This document shows, one piece after another, positions 8,753-17,902 of a stretch of DNA of 64,000 nt. The DNA comes from Opitutaceae bacterium. Its GTDB lineage: Bacteria; Verrucomicrobiota; Verrucomicrobiia; Opitutales; Opitutaceae. Position 1 is the first letter of the stretch. The number at the start of each line of letters is the position of its first letter. Both the position numbers and the translations under genes were made by a program. The notes below the pieces were generated by a model, which was given only the letters and a program-made list of their open reading frames with translations, ran no database searches and had not been told where the DNA came from. The stretch is from NCBI GenBank assembly GCA_028284385.1, contig JANQRT010000068.1, positions 124,001 through 188,000 of the forward strand, read 5' to 3'.

Positions 8753-10747
8753 ATGATTCGTATTTGTTTTTTGGTTATTGGAGTTTGGGGAATGCTCGTC
8801 TTGCAGGTGAATGCTGCGGTTCCCTTCGAGAAAACGGGAATGAAGTCGTTTGCGGACTGGAATCCCGACACTAGTGGCGGGACCGTGGTTTCCGATCTCT
8901 TGGAGGAAGCCATAGAATGGTCGAGGGTGAATCAGAGAACTCTGTTTATTCCATCAGGAACCTACCTTGTGGATCGAGAGATTCGAATTAATGCCGAAGA
9001 CGGCGGAGATAACGAAGATGGCCACAGTTACCTGGTGGGCGATGCCTACAAGCGTCCAGTCATACGTCTCAAAGATGAAAGCTTTCCCGAGGAAGTGAAT
9101 CCGCGCGAAGCGACGCCGGTATTTCGCTTGAAACACGTAGAGGAGAAAAAGGGGTCGGCTTGGATTTTCTTTTCCGTTTTCTCTAACATAGATTTCGATT
9201 TGGGGAACAATCCTGGAGCGGCCGCTCTGTACTATGCGGCGGCTCAGGACAGCATGCTGTCGAACATCAGTATTCGTGGAGAGAACTTCGCTGCTGGTGT
9301 CATTGGATTTCCAGGACGGAATGCGATAAATCTCAATATCGAAGTCGTGGGTGGACGCGTTGGCTTCATCTTGCAGGGTTCGGTGGGTGTGAACCTGACT
9401 GGCGTACGTTGCGAGGGTCAGTCTGAGGGAGGGGTTTGGATAGAAAACGTAAGAGGCTCGACTATTGTCGGATTTGAATCGATCGATTCGCATCCCGCCA
9501 TCATTTGCCGTGGTAACAGTCACGAACATGCTCAGCTTTTTCTACAAGATGCGAAAATCGCTTTTCGGAATACGGGCAGGATTGGTTTAGATATCGATGA
9601 TCGATCGGTCGTGCTCAAGAACGTCTATGTATCGAGAGGCTCTCTTCCGTTGCGGCTGGCAGATGCGTCGCCATTTGATGCTGCTCAATCTGGAAAATGG
9701 CAAAAAATCGAAACGCTAGCGATTGCCGGTTCGCCGAGTGGGGGAAAGCGAGCGCTTATCGTTTCGGAAGGCGGTGTTATGGACGGAGGGAGTATCCAGA
9801 AATTGGAAGTAATTTCTTCAATCCCAGATGACTTGCGTACACGTCACTTGCCAGGCGAAGAGCTTACTTTTGCCCATCCCGAGGCGGTAAACGCGCTCGA
9901 TTTTCCTGGAGGGGATGATCAGGAAAAAATTCAGAACGCGCTCAATGGCCCAGATCGCATTATCTATGTCCCGAAAGGCAGATACGAGCTTGATCGAGCG
10001 ATTCAGATTCCGGTCGGAAAAGCATTGGTGGGCGACCCTGGCAAGCAGACATATCTTAAACCAATCTATATGCCAGATGAATATGCGTTCGTTTTGGAAA
10101 CGGAGGATGCGGATGGGGAAACGATCGTGCGAAATCTCTTTCTGGAGACGCAAGACAGGGATTTTCAAGGAGGCGTCCATTGGCGTAGCAGTGGTGGGTA
10201 CATGATGAATGTAAGGAATTTTCGAGGACACGGAAACATGGAGCGCGACAATCGTTCTTACTGGTTTACCGGCCAAGCTGGCGGCAGATTTTATGGAGTT
10301 GCCGACCATCGGAATATTAAACGCGGTCAGTCTCCCCTAAGCTCCAAGCATCGGAAGGTTCTGATTGAAGGAACGTCTAATCCAATCGTCTTTTACGGCT
10401 TGAACCTCGAGCGAGGCGGCTACCCCAACGAGGCGCGAGCCCACCCTTTTTTCGAGGCGATTAATTCGAGAAACATTGCGGTGCTAGGCGCGAAGACTGA
10501 GCCTGATCGAGGAGCGGTGTTTCGTATCACCGGCTCTGAGGACGTTCTGATCACAAGTGTATTCACCCATAGGAAAAATCCTGCTCCGCTCGTCGATTTG
10601 AGCGACGATCCGATGTCAAATCGGAGAATCGAACTCGCCCTTTTGGGTACCGGAGAGGAGGTCGGTACGGAAAGTATGGTCGAGCCTTACCGGGACATAC
10701 GGGTTAACGATCTTCTCGTATACTTGAGACATGGATACGATGAGTAG
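8753..10747 (+). CDS. Secreted tandem beta-helix protein (pectate-lyase-3 / GH28-like fold)
   Basis: Start at the ATG at 8753, because the upstream TTG at 8720 lies inside a terminator. A signal peptide follows (IRICFLVIGVWGMLVLQVNA). The 664-residue product has two units that each open like pectate-lyase-3 beta-helix domains. The first has GTVVSDLLEEAIEWSRVNQR then TLFIPSGTYLVDREI; the second, near residue 380, has DDQEKIQNALNGPDRIIYVP then KGRYELDRAIQIP. Such proteins cut or epimerise acidic or branched glycans outside the cytoplasm, but I see no canonical GH28 NTDG/DD/GHG set, so activity is unassigned. The next gene overlaps it by 17 bp, which suggests translational coupling with GH127. 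Confidence 0.65.
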   Translation: MIRICFLVIGVWGMLVLQVNAAVPFEKTGMKSFADWNPDTSGGTVVSDLLEEAIEWSRVNQRTLFIPSGTYLVDREIRINAEDGGDNEDGHSYLVGDAYKRPVIRLKDESFPEEVNPREATPVFRLKHVEEKKGSAWIFFSVFSNIDFDLGNNPGAAALYYAAAQDSMLSNISIRGENFAAGVIGFPGRNAINLNIEVVGGRVGFILQGSVGVNLTGVRCEGQSEGGVWIENVRGSTIVGFESIDSHPAIICRGNSHEHAQLFLQDAKIAFRNTGRIGLDIDDRSVVLKNVYVSRGSLPLRLADASPFDAAQSGKWQKIETLAIAGSPSGGKRALIVSEGGVMDGGSIQKLEVISSIPDDLRTRHLPGEELTFAHPEAVNALDFPGGDDQEKIQNALNGPDRIIYVPKGRYELDRAIQIPVGKALVGDPGKQTYLKPIYMPDEYAFVLETEDADGETIVRNLFLETQDRDFQGGVHWRSSGGYMMNVRNFRGHGNMERDNRSYWFTGQAGGRFYGVADHRNIKRGQSPLSSKHRKVLIEGTSNPIVFYGLNLERGGYPNEARAHPFFEAINSRNIAVLGAKTEPDRGAVFRITGSEDVLITSVFTHRKNPAPLVDLSDDPMSNRRIELALLGTGEEVGTESMVEPYRDIRVNDLLVYLRHGYDE

Positions 10748-12737
10748 GGCAATAGGCCGGGTGCCGGCATCGGTGGCAAGCGGCTTAGACATGCGTAGCG
10801 ATCGATTGCTTTACGAAACCTGGGAGTCGGGAGGCTTTGCTTGGACGGGCGGTTTTTGGTCGGACCGATTCGACAAGCTTTTGAGCAGTACGATCCCGTC
10901 GATGCGTGACGCATTGAACGATCCTGAAAACGCCACCTTTCTTGCGAATTTCAAACGAGCGGCTGGCCTTGAGGAAGGCGAATTCGTGGGAGTGGATTGG
11001 AGCGATGGCGATTGCTACAAGTATATCGAGTCTCTTTGCTATGCGTATAAGTTATCTGGTGACAAATCACTGATCGACGAAGTAGATCAATGGGTATCCA
11101 TCATTGCCAAGGCCCAAATGCCGGATGGATATATTGGGACGCAAACGCAGCTAACCGGTAGAGAACGATGGTCGAAGAAGGTTATGCATGAGCTCTACAA
11201 CTTTGGACACTTGTTCACTGCCGCAGTCGTACACTTTAAGTTATGCGGAAACGACCGCTTTCTAAATATCGCGACTAAAGCTGCGGACTATTTGTATTCG
11301 ATATTCGGAGATAAGCCGGTCGAGTTCACGCATTTGGGATGGAATCCATCGCAAATAATGGGGCTTATCGATCTGTATCGCTGTACCGGAGAATGCAGAT
11401 ACCGCGATCTTGCTAAGATTTTCGTAGAGATGCGTGGGTCGGATCCAGGTGGAAAGGTGGGAACTCACGTCTTTCAACAAGGCTCTCAGCGAGACATTGG
11501 AGACCAAAACCAAGATCGGGTTCCGCTTAAAGAGGAAAACGAGGCGGTGGGACACGCCGTCACTGCGATGTATCTGTATTCTGGAGCTACCGATGTGTAT
11601 AGGGAAACTGGTGACGCTGATTTTCTACGGGCATTGGATCGAATTTGGGTAGATGTGGTGGAGCGAAAAATGTACATCACAGGAGCGGTTGGAGCGACGC
11701 ACCATAATGTATCCAAGAGAGGCGATGTCGTTTACGAAGCATTCAATGTTGAGTATAAGCTCCCCAATGCGACTGCTTACAACGAAACCTGCGCGAATAT
11801 CGCCAACGCCATGTGGAACTGGCGACTGCTGCAACTTCATGGAGAAGTCCGTTTCGCCGACGTCATGGAAACGGTACTCTACAACTCAGCCCTGTCCGCT
11901 GTAAGTATGGATGGTAGTCTCTTCACTTATACGAATCCGCTACGCTGGTATGGGAAAGAGCAGTTGTTGCTGAACAATGATCGTCCGGGTCGCTGGAAAA
12001 CGCATAAGTGCTATTGCTGTCCGCCTCAAGTTGCCCGCGCTATTGGATGGCTATACCAATGGATGATTAGCAAGAGTGTAGGTGCGATTTGGGTACATTT
12101 GTTTGGATCCTTTCGACAGAGAATTCTGCTGGATGGCATCGGTGAAGTCTCTCTGAGAATGGAGACCGACTATCCCTGGGACGAGGATATTAATATCGTG
12201 TTGGAGGAAACGCCGAATTGCGAATATGCCATAAGAATTCGAATACCATCTTGGGCAGATGAGACCGATGTTTATGTGAATCAACATGTAGTCGAACGTC
12301 CTCGAGCAGGCGAATATTTGGAAATCAAGCGAACATGGGTGAAAGGAGACACAGTTCGAATTCGGCTAAACATGAAACCCCGAATCGTCATCGGCCATGA
12401 GCGAATAGAGGAAACCAGGAATCAGGGCTGCGTGGCGCGAGGACCGATTGTTTATTGTCTAGAAAGTGTGGACTTGCCGGATGAAGTGAGACTGAGTTCG
12501 GTTTACCTTAAACGCGACGGGAAGCTGAAGGCCTCGTTCGATCAGAGTTTGCTGGGAGGTGTTGGGCTTGTTTGGGCGGATGGTCGTATTGAAGAGGCCA
12601 GCGAGATGGATGGTGACGTTTTGTATCGAACCTTGAGTCCGAGCAACTTCGTCGAGCAGCGTTTGAAATTGATACCCTACTACGCCTGGCACAATCGGGG
12701 GGAGACGGAAATGAGCGTCTGGTTTCCATTGGTTTGA
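10731..12737 (+). CDS. GH127-family glycosidase (beta-L-arabinofuranosidase-like), cytoplasmic
   Basis: A 668-residue protein without signal peptide, matching the DUF1680/GH127 family from end to end (GFWSDRF, KAQMPDGYIG, ELYNFGHLFTAAV, then NETCANIANAMWNWRLL). The zinc-thiolate catalytic set of the family is present: Glu352 and Cys354 in NETC, and Cys429-Cys430 in CYCCPP, where the latter pair holds the cysteine nucleophile. These enzymes release beta-L-arabinofuranose from plant or algal glycans, though family members vary in substrate. The start overlaps the beta-helix gene by 17 bp; an ATG at 10740 is an alternative. Together with the sugar-acid dehydratase and aldehyde dehydrogenase that follow, it suggests oxidative use of a released pentose. 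Confidence 0.85.
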   Translation: MDTMSRAIGRVPASVASGLDMRSDRLLYETWESGGFAWTGGFWSDRFDKLLSSTIPSMRDALNDPENATFLANFKRAAGLEEGEFVGVDWSDGDCYKYIESLCYAYKLSGDKSLIDEVDQWVSIIAKAQMPDGYIGTQTQLTGRERWSKKVMHELYNFGHLFTAAVVHFKLCGNDRFLNIATKAADYLYSIFGDKPVEFTHLGWNPSQIMGLIDLYRCTGECRYRDLAKIFVEMRGSDPGGKVGTHVFQQGSQRDIGDQNQDRVPLKEENEAVGHAVTAMYLYSGATDVYRETGDADFLRALDRIWVDVVERKMYITGAVGATHHNVSKRGDVVYEAFNVEYKLPNATAYNETCANIANAMWNWRLLQLHGEVRFADVMETVLYNSALSAVSMDGSLFTYTNPLRWYGKEQLLLNNDRPGRWKTHKCYCCPPQVARAIGWLYQWMISKSVGAIWVHLFGSFRQRILLDGIGEVSLRMETDYPWDEDINIVLEETPNCEYAIRIRIPSWADETDVYVNQHVVERPRAGEYLEIKRTWVKGDTVRIRLNMKPRIVIGHERIEETRNQGCVARGPIVYCLESVDLPDEVRLSSVYLKRDGKLKASFDQSLLGGVGLVWADGRIEEASEMDGDVLYRTLSPSNFVEQRLKLIPYYAWHNRGETEMSVWFPLV

Positions 12738-12744
12738 AAGGGCT

Positions 12745-13878
12745 ATGAAGATTTTATCAGTTGAGGCGTTCGTCGTATCGCAGAAATTGGATGCCCCGTT
12801 CTCATTCTCGCAATGGAGTTACGATCAAAGGAGCGTGTGTCTGACCCGTGTGAAGGTGGAAGACGGGACAGTGGGATGGGGAGAAGGCTATGGTCCGGCA
12901 TCGGTTGTGAAGTCTGGCGTGGAAATGCTAGCGCCTTCGATCATCGGAATGAACGCCATGGAGATCGGTCGTATCTGGCAGCATATGTATTTGAAAACTC
13001 TGGATTTTTCTCGAAGTGGAGTTCTGCTGGCCAGCATCAGTTCCATCGATATCGCTCTTTGGGATCTGAAGGGCAAGTTGCTTGAGCAACCAGTTCATTC
13101 ATTGCTTGGAGGAAAGCGTCGCGACCGTATTCAGGTTTACGCGACTGGAATGTATTTTACTGAAGGCGGTAATCTGCAGCAAAAGCTTGCGGACGAAGCG
13201 CAATCTTATGTGGATCAAGGATTCAAGCGATTGAAGATGAAGGTCGGTCATTCGCTCGCTCAAGATCGCCGCAATGTCGAGAGCGTCCGGACTGCAATTG
13301 GCGATGAAGTCGGACTGATGGTTGACGCGAATCATGCCTACGATTTCAAAGAGGCGAGAGAGCTCGGCTTGGTTTTGGAAGACCAAAACATTGCTTGGTT
13401 CGAAGAGCCTCTCTCGCCTGAAGACTACGCAGGGTATCGAAGACTGCGCAGGTCGCTTAAAGTGCCAATCGCCGCTGGCGAATGCGAGTATTTAGTTTAT
13501 GGATTCAAACGCCTTTTTGAACGAGAGTGCGTGGATATAGCTCAGCCCGATATATGCGGAACTGGCGGATTGACCGAGATACTTCGCATCACCGCCTTGG
13601 CGAGAAGCTTTCACATTGAATTAGCCCCGCACTGTTGGGGAACGGGAATCGCTTTCGCAGCCGGACTGCACTTCGTTTCGACGCTCGATTCCATGCCAGG
13701 GCGGGTGTTCAATCGAGAACCTGTTCTGGAGATGGATCGAACTGAGAATCCCTTGCGCGACAAGTTAATCCAGCCAGTCTTCAAGCCGGAAGACGGATTT
13801 GTCCAGATGAGCGATCAGCCTGGTCTAGGGATCGAAATCGATCCTGATCTTCTTGAGGAATTTTCAACACTTGGCTAG
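12745..13878 (+). CDS. Enolase-superfamily sugar-acid dehydratase (mandelate racemase subgroup)
   Basis: A 377-residue protein with the complete catalytic set of the mandelate-racemase subgroup at nearly identical numbering: Lys164-x-Lys166 (RLKMKVG), magnesium ligands Asp194 (MVDANHAY), Glu220 (WFEEPL) and Glu246 (AAGECEY), and the Asp269-His296 dyad (PDICGTGG, APHCWGTG). This pattern is typical of acid-sugar dehydratases, which remove water from aldonates to give 2-keto-3-deoxy acids. Placed between GH127 and an aldehyde dehydrogenase, it probably acts on arabinonate, fuconate, galactonate or a similar acid. It starts 7 bp after the GH127 stop, so it is in the same operon. Confidence 0.85.
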   Translation: MKILSVEAFVVSQKLDAPFSFSQWSYDQRSVCLTRVKVEDGTVGWGEGYGPASVVKSGVEMLAPSIIGMNAMEIGRIWQHMYLKTLDFSRSGVLLASISSIDIALWDLKGKLLEQPVHSLLGGKRRDRIQVYATGMYFTEGGNLQQKLADEAQSYVDQGFKRLKMKVGHSLAQDRRNVESVRTAIGDEVGLMVDANHAYDFKEARELGLVLEDQNIAWFEEPLSPEDYAGYRRLRRSLKVPIAAGECEYLVYGFKRLFERECVDIAQPDICGTGGLTEILRITALARSFHIELAPHCWGTGIAFAAGLHFVSTLDSMPGRVFNREPVLEMDRTENPLRDKLIQPVFKPEDGFVQMSDQPGLGIEIDPDLLEEFSTLG

Positions 13879-13881
13879 TAT

Positions 13882-15318
13882 ATGAAATACGGATACATGC
13901 CATTGTATTTGGATGGGGGCTTGAAAGACTCTATAGCCCAAGAGCGTCGGTCAGTCGTTTGTCCCGCCACCGAGGAGGTCATTGCAGAAATCGCTTGGGC
14001 AGGCGAAGCGGATGCGAATCAGGCTCTCGAGTCGGCTGAGCAAGGATTTCGAGATTGGTCAAAAACCCCCATTGATGAACGTGTTCAAGCTATGAGTCGC
14101 TTAAGGAAACTGGTTGAGCGAGATCGTGAACTCTTGCGAGAAATTGTTAGCGACGAGCAAGGCAAGACTCTAGACCAGGCAAGCGAGGATGTAGACTCGC
14201 TGATCGATTCGCTTAAATATTACGCAGACCAGATTCAGGCCTTAACGACGGAATCGATTGCCGATCCCGACAGAGTTTATGTTCATCGCCTGGAATATGA
14301 GCCATTGGGTGTCGTGGTTGCCTATTTGGCATGGAACTTCCCTTTGCTTAATCTTGGCTTTAAGCTTGGACCTGCTTTGGCTTCAGGTTGCTCGATAATC
14401 ATCAAGCCTTCAGCCTTCACTCCATTGTCGGCATATCGAGTGGGTAAGCTGTGCGCGGAAGCGGGAATTCCCAAAGGAGTTGTGACTATTTTGGCAGGAT
14501 CCGATGAGGTGATTTCGCCTGTTTTGTCGGGAAGCCGTATTCCCAGTATGGTTACGCTGATCGGATCTAGCGAGACCGGCAGAAAGATCATGGAGCAGAG
14601 CGCGACCTCCATCAAGCGATTCAGCTTCGAACTTGGCGGCAATGCCCCGGCAATTGTTTTTGGAGATGCGGACCTGTCGTTAGCGGCCGATATCATTGCT
14701 GCCTTGAAATTCGGGAATACGGGTCAGATTTGCGTCGCTCCCAACAGGGTTTTGGTTGAGGAGAGCATAGCTGATCAATTTCTCGAATTGCTAATATCGC
14801 GAGCGAAAGCGGTTCGAATCGGTCATGGAAAAGGTAGTGAAGCGACTATGGGCCCTGTGATGAATCGAACTGCTTTAAATCGAATTCGAGCGGCTGTAGA
14901 TGACGCCGTGGCTAAAGGAGCAGTCCTTGAATATTCTGGAAACGGAGAAGTAGTTCCAAAACGTGGATACTACTTGCAACCGCAAGTACTGTCTAACGTT
15001 CCGATGGATACCAGTTTGTGGAAAGAGGAAATTTTTGGCCCAGTCATTTCCATGAATCGGTTTAGTTCTGCATCCGAAGCGCTACGTGTGGCAAATGATA
15101 CGGATGCTGGTTTGGCCTCCTATGTATTCACAGCCTCTAGCGAGATAATAGGTCTATTCACGCGCGAACTCGACTTTGGCGAAGTTATGGTGAATGGAGT
15201 AAGTTACGGCATTCATCTACCCCATGGCGGATTCAAGCAAAGCGGGATCGGCCATGATTGTTCGCCTTTGGCCCTAAAGGAGTATCTAAGGATCAAGCGT
15301 GTTTCCGTTGCGGTTTGA
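13882..15318 (+). CDS. NAD(P)-dependent aldehyde dehydrogenase (semialdehyde type)
   Basis: A 478-residue ALDH starting 3 bp after the dehydratase stop. Key residues are visible: Asn152 (AWNFPL), Lys175 (IIIKPSAFTP), general base Glu250 (FELGGNAP), nucleophile Cys284 (NTGQICVAPNRV), and the cofactor-site motif EEIFGPV. Overall it resembles succinate-semialdehyde, alpha-ketoglutarate-semialdehyde or lactaldehyde dehydrogenases. After the upstream dehydratase, the expected role is oxidation of 2-ketoglutarate semialdehyde (pentonate route) or lactaldehyde (deoxy-sugar route) to a central metabolite. No aldolase or second dehydratase was found nearby, so the route is incomplete within this window and the substrate is inference. 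Confidence 0.87.
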   Translation: MKYGYMPLYLDGGLKDSIAQERRSVVCPATEEVIAEIAWAGEADANQALESAEQGFRDWSKTPIDERVQAMSRLRKLVERDRELLREIVSDEQGKTLDQASEDVDSLIDSLKYYADQIQALTTESIADPDRVYVHRLEYEPLGVVVAYLAWNFPLLNLGFKLGPALASGCSIIIKPSAFTPLSAYRVGKLCAEAGIPKGVVTILAGSDEVISPVLSGSRIPSMVTLIGSSETGRKIMEQSATSIKRFSFELGGNAPAIVFGDADLSLAADIIAALKFGNTGQICVAPNRVLVEESIADQFLELLISRAKAVRIGHGKGSEATMGPVMNRTALNRIRAAVDDAVAKGAVLEYSGNGEVVPKRGYYLQPQVLSNVPMDTSLWKEEIFGPVISMNRFSSASEALRVANDTDAGLASYVFTASSEIIGLFTRELDFGEVMVNGVSYGIHLPHGGFKQSGIGHDCSPLALKEYLRIKRVSVAV

Positions 15319-15389
15319 ATCAAATGAAAATTGGCGCTGGTTGACGTGACGGCTCAGTAGTTCGCCTAGAAGGCTCCAATGAAATTTTT

Positions 15390-15463
15390 AACCACAGAGG
15401 AGAAGAGAATGTTTATATCTCGAGCAATATTCCTCGTGAATCATCTCCGTGTGCTCTGTGGTT
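15390..15463. repeat. Intergenic repeat element bounded by AACCACAGAG / CTCTGTGGTT
   Basis: The ends AACCACAGAG (15390-15399) and CTCTGTGGTT (15454-15463) are perfect 10-bp inverted repeats. It lies between two convergent genes, where it may also serve as a bidirectional terminator. Related elements occur at 31587-31742 and 50985-51150. Confidence 0.7.
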
Positions 15464-15483
15464 AGCAACACATTGCCCCAAAA

Positions 15484-16824
15484 TTAGGATACCGCTATTT
15501 GGTAGGATAGGAAATGGCATCCATTAGCGGCGGTCTTTAGGGAGAGAGTTTCCTGATCGGGAGACCAGATGTTTTCAAAGTCGGTTCTTTTCGGCAGGTC
15601 GAGTTGAATTGTATCCGCATTTATCTCACGAGCTTGATTTCGACGATTGAAGATCCCGAGCCAACCTCGAGTTTCATCAACGGATGATACGGTTCTCCAG
15701 ATTTCCCAATCTTCTTCATCGTAGACGAGGTCTGCCGCTTTGCTGTTCTGATTGCAGTCGATCATTTCGGGATGCGTGATTAATTCTAGCGAGTGTTGAT
15801 CCAGAGTGGGGAGGTCACCGCCAATCATCAGGGGCGAGCGAGACATTGAGCGGAGCGTAATAAAGGTTTCCTTTTGGGCGTCGCTGAGCTGACACCAGCG
15901 GTTTTCGCCTTCGCCAGCGAGGGCGGCTTTCTGGGCGGATTCCTCGGTGCCAATGCCGTCCTCGGGAGGCGTCATGAGTTGCAATTGGCCGAAGGGAATC
16001 ATATCCATGTCGATCCAAAATCCAGGCTCTGATTTGCCGTTCCATTTGCGCCAAGCGTCAAAGCATTGATCGATGCCGCGTTGGTTGTCCCAAATGTCTT
16101 TCGTTACGCGCAGCATCTGTCCACGATGGTACGATGTCAGAGCCTCCGGCAAGACCTTGCCGCCTGGCGAGAGGCTGAGGGTGAGGGGCCTTTCGCAATC
16201 ATCGATCGCTTTCGCGAGGGCTTCGATTTCCTGGGGGTAGGGAACGATATCATCGGCTTTGATGAACTCGAATCCCCAATCCGCGACTTGTTGGGCGAGA
16301 CTGTTGTAGAAAGGCTGGGCTCCCGGATGTGAGACGTCGATTCCGTAGTTATAATGACACCACACGCAGGTGTCTTCCTGGTTGGCAATCTCGCTTGCTC
16401 GGTATGGCGTACCTTGGATTGGCGTGTTTAGCTCCACCGCTTTGCGCGGAATACCGCGCATGAGATGTAGGCCCAAGCGTATACCCAGTTCTCGGGCTCG
16501 CTTGGCGAGGGGCCCGAATCCGTTGGGAAAGTAGGTCTTGGAAGGCTGAACGATGCCATACTCGTTGATTCGAATCTCCTCGGCATGCGTTTCTTCAGGA
16601 AGTAACGTACCTGATTTGAGGCGGTATTCGCCGAACCAGCCGTTGTCGATAACGAAGATGTCGTAGCCGCGCGGTAGCAGTTTTTCCGCAAAGGCTTCGA
16701 GGTTTTCGAGAGCCGCCTTTTCGTGCAAGTACACGCCGTAACTGTCGAAACTGTTCCAGCCCATTGGTGGCGTGGGAGCCAAGTCCGCTCTGAGAAAGCG
16801 AGTTGTTGGAAATTGCAAATCCAT
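15484..16824 (-). CDS. GH27-like glycosidase (alpha-galactosidase / beta-L-arabinopyranosidase type), cytoplasmic
   Basis: A 446-residue protein with the clan-D opening APTPPMGWNSFDSYG, then YDIFVIDNGW and LGIRLGLHLMRGIPR. The likely nucleophile is Asp191 in FIKADDI and the likely acid/base is Asp243 in RVTKDIWDN, by comparison with GH27. It has no signal peptide, so it should act on imported oligosaccharides. GH27 includes alpha-galactosidases, alpha-N-acetylgalactosaminidases and beta-L-arabinopyranosidases; the exact specificity cannot be told. It is divergent from the barrel protein at 16930, with the strongest operator copy between them, and convergent with the aldehyde dehydrogenase gene. 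Confidence 0.83.
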   Translation of the reverse strand: MDLQFPTTRFLRADLAPTPPMGWNSFDSYGVYLHEKAALENLEAFAEKLLPRGYDIFVIDNGWFGEYRLKSGTLLPEETHAEEIRINEYGIVQPSKTYFPNGFGPLAKRARELGIRLGLHLMRGIPRKAVELNTPIQGTPYRASEIANQEDTCVWCHYNYGIDVSHPGAQPFYNSLAQQVADWGFEFIKADDIVPYPQEIEALAKAIDDCERPLTLSLSPGGKVLPEALTSYHRGQMLRVTKDIWDNQRGIDQCFDAWRKWNGKSEPGFWIDMDMIPFGQLQLMTPPEDGIGTEESAQKAALAGEGENRWCQLSDAQKETFITLRSMSRSPLMIGGDLPTLDQHSLELITHPEMIDCNQNSKAADLVYDEEDWEIWRTVSSVDETRGWLGIFNRRNQAREINADTIQLDLPKRTDFENIWSPDQETLSLKTAANGCHFLSYQIAVS

Positions 16825-16879
16825 ATCTGTCTAATGACGTTTGAGAGAGCTATTGTTAGGGACAGCAAAAATCACTTGA

Positions 16880-16897
16880 TTGTTATACTGTATACAA
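16880..16897. promoter_or_regulatory. Operator-like dyad, copy 5
   Basis: TTGTTATACTGTATACAA is identical over 18 bp to copy 1 at 210-227, almost 17 kb away. It lies between the divergent GH27 (start 16824) and barrel-protein (start 16930) genes and could control both transcripts. Confidence 0.7.
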
Positions 16898-16929
16898 TAG
16901 GATGATTCCCGAATTTTTCACACCTGACC

Positions 16930-17892
16930 ATGCTCGTCAATTGCTATTATTACGCGCCTCATAATCACACCCTGCTAGCGTCGCATATGCGACACGATCT
17001 AGAGCGAATCGCTGAGATGGGAACCGATATCGTTTCCTTTTGCGTGCAAGAGGGTCAGCTCTCCAACTGGCATCAGCAGCGCATCCGAAATGCGATTAGC
17101 TTGATCCATGAGTACGGAATGAAAGCCCATGCGGTGCCGAATCGGTGGGCAGGTCTGGTGGCAGGTTGGCTGGATGGGTTTGGGAGATTTACGCTGGATA
17201 ATCCTGATACCCTGATTCAGCCGATTGGAGACGCTCCTATGGTCTTCGGCGAAATGGTGTCCTGCATCAACAATCCAAAGACCCGGGCTCACATCAAAGA
17301 AACCTTGAGGTATTTGCTAGATCGCTACGATTTCGATGGATTGATTTGGGACGAGCCGCATGCGGCGGCTTGCGGCTGCCGGTTTTGTCGTGAGCTTTGC
17401 GCTGAAGAACCTACTGAGCTTTGGTATCATGAATGTTTTGCGACCTTCATCGACGAGATGAGTGGCATGATTAAAAATACGAATCCGGACGCAGTGGTTT
17501 CGGTATTCGTGCAGCCATTTCAACGGATGATGCTGGAAACCTTTCTCGATAAAGCCCACGTTGATTATCTGGGTTCCGATGGACATGTTCGCGACCCAAG
17601 CCATCAGATGCATAGGATGAAGCGCACGATTTTCGAAGCCTACGAGGAATTTCAGCCTGTTCTGGAAAAAGCGGGCAAGAAGAGTTTCTATCTCCTGGAA
17701 GCTCAGCGACATCGCGATGAGGATCTGGAGAATTATCTGGAGAATATCGATCGAGCTTTCGCTTTGAAGATGGATCACTTGATGTATTACTACAGCGCTC
17801 ACGAAATGTCATTGGAAAATGAGGACCGGTTTAACGAAGAAACCTGGACTCGGGTCAAAGCTCTGAAGAGCGGTGTGTCTGTGAGTTCATGA
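16930..17892 (+). CDS. Uncharacterised TIM-barrel, glycosidase-like protein
   Basis: I do not recognise a named family. The 320-residue cytoplasmic protein starts MLVNCYYYAPHNHTLLASHM and has barrel-like strands with acidic ends: MGTDIVSFCVQEGQLSNW, then YDFDGLIWDEPHAAACGC with a cysteine cluster (CGCRFCRELC), then VDYLGSDGHVRDP and HLMYYYSAHE. The Asp-Glu of IWDEPH is placed like a strand-end catalytic acid of a glycoside hydrolase, and the Cys cluster could bind zinc. It heads the operon with the sulfatase (10-bp gap) and the DUF5060-like enzyme, under operator copy 5. A glycosidase of the imported oligosaccharide is plausible but unproven. Confidence 0.5.
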   Translation: MLVNCYYYAPHNHTLLASHMRHDLERIAEMGTDIVSFCVQEGQLSNWHQQRIRNAISLIHEYGMKAHAVPNRWAGLVAGWLDGFGRFTLDNPDTLIQPIGDAPMVFGEMVSCINNPKTRAHIKETLRYLLDRYDFDGLIWDEPHAAACGCRFCRELCAEEPTELWYHECFATFIDEMSGMIKNTNPDAVVSVFVQPFQRMMLETFLDKAHVDYLGSDGHVRDPSHQMHRMKRTIFEAYEEFQPVLEKAGKKSFYLLEAQRHRDEDLENYLENIDRAFALKMDHLMYYYSAHEMSLENEDRFNEETWTRVKALKSGVSVSS

Positions 17893-17902
17893 GAAAAATG
17901 TC

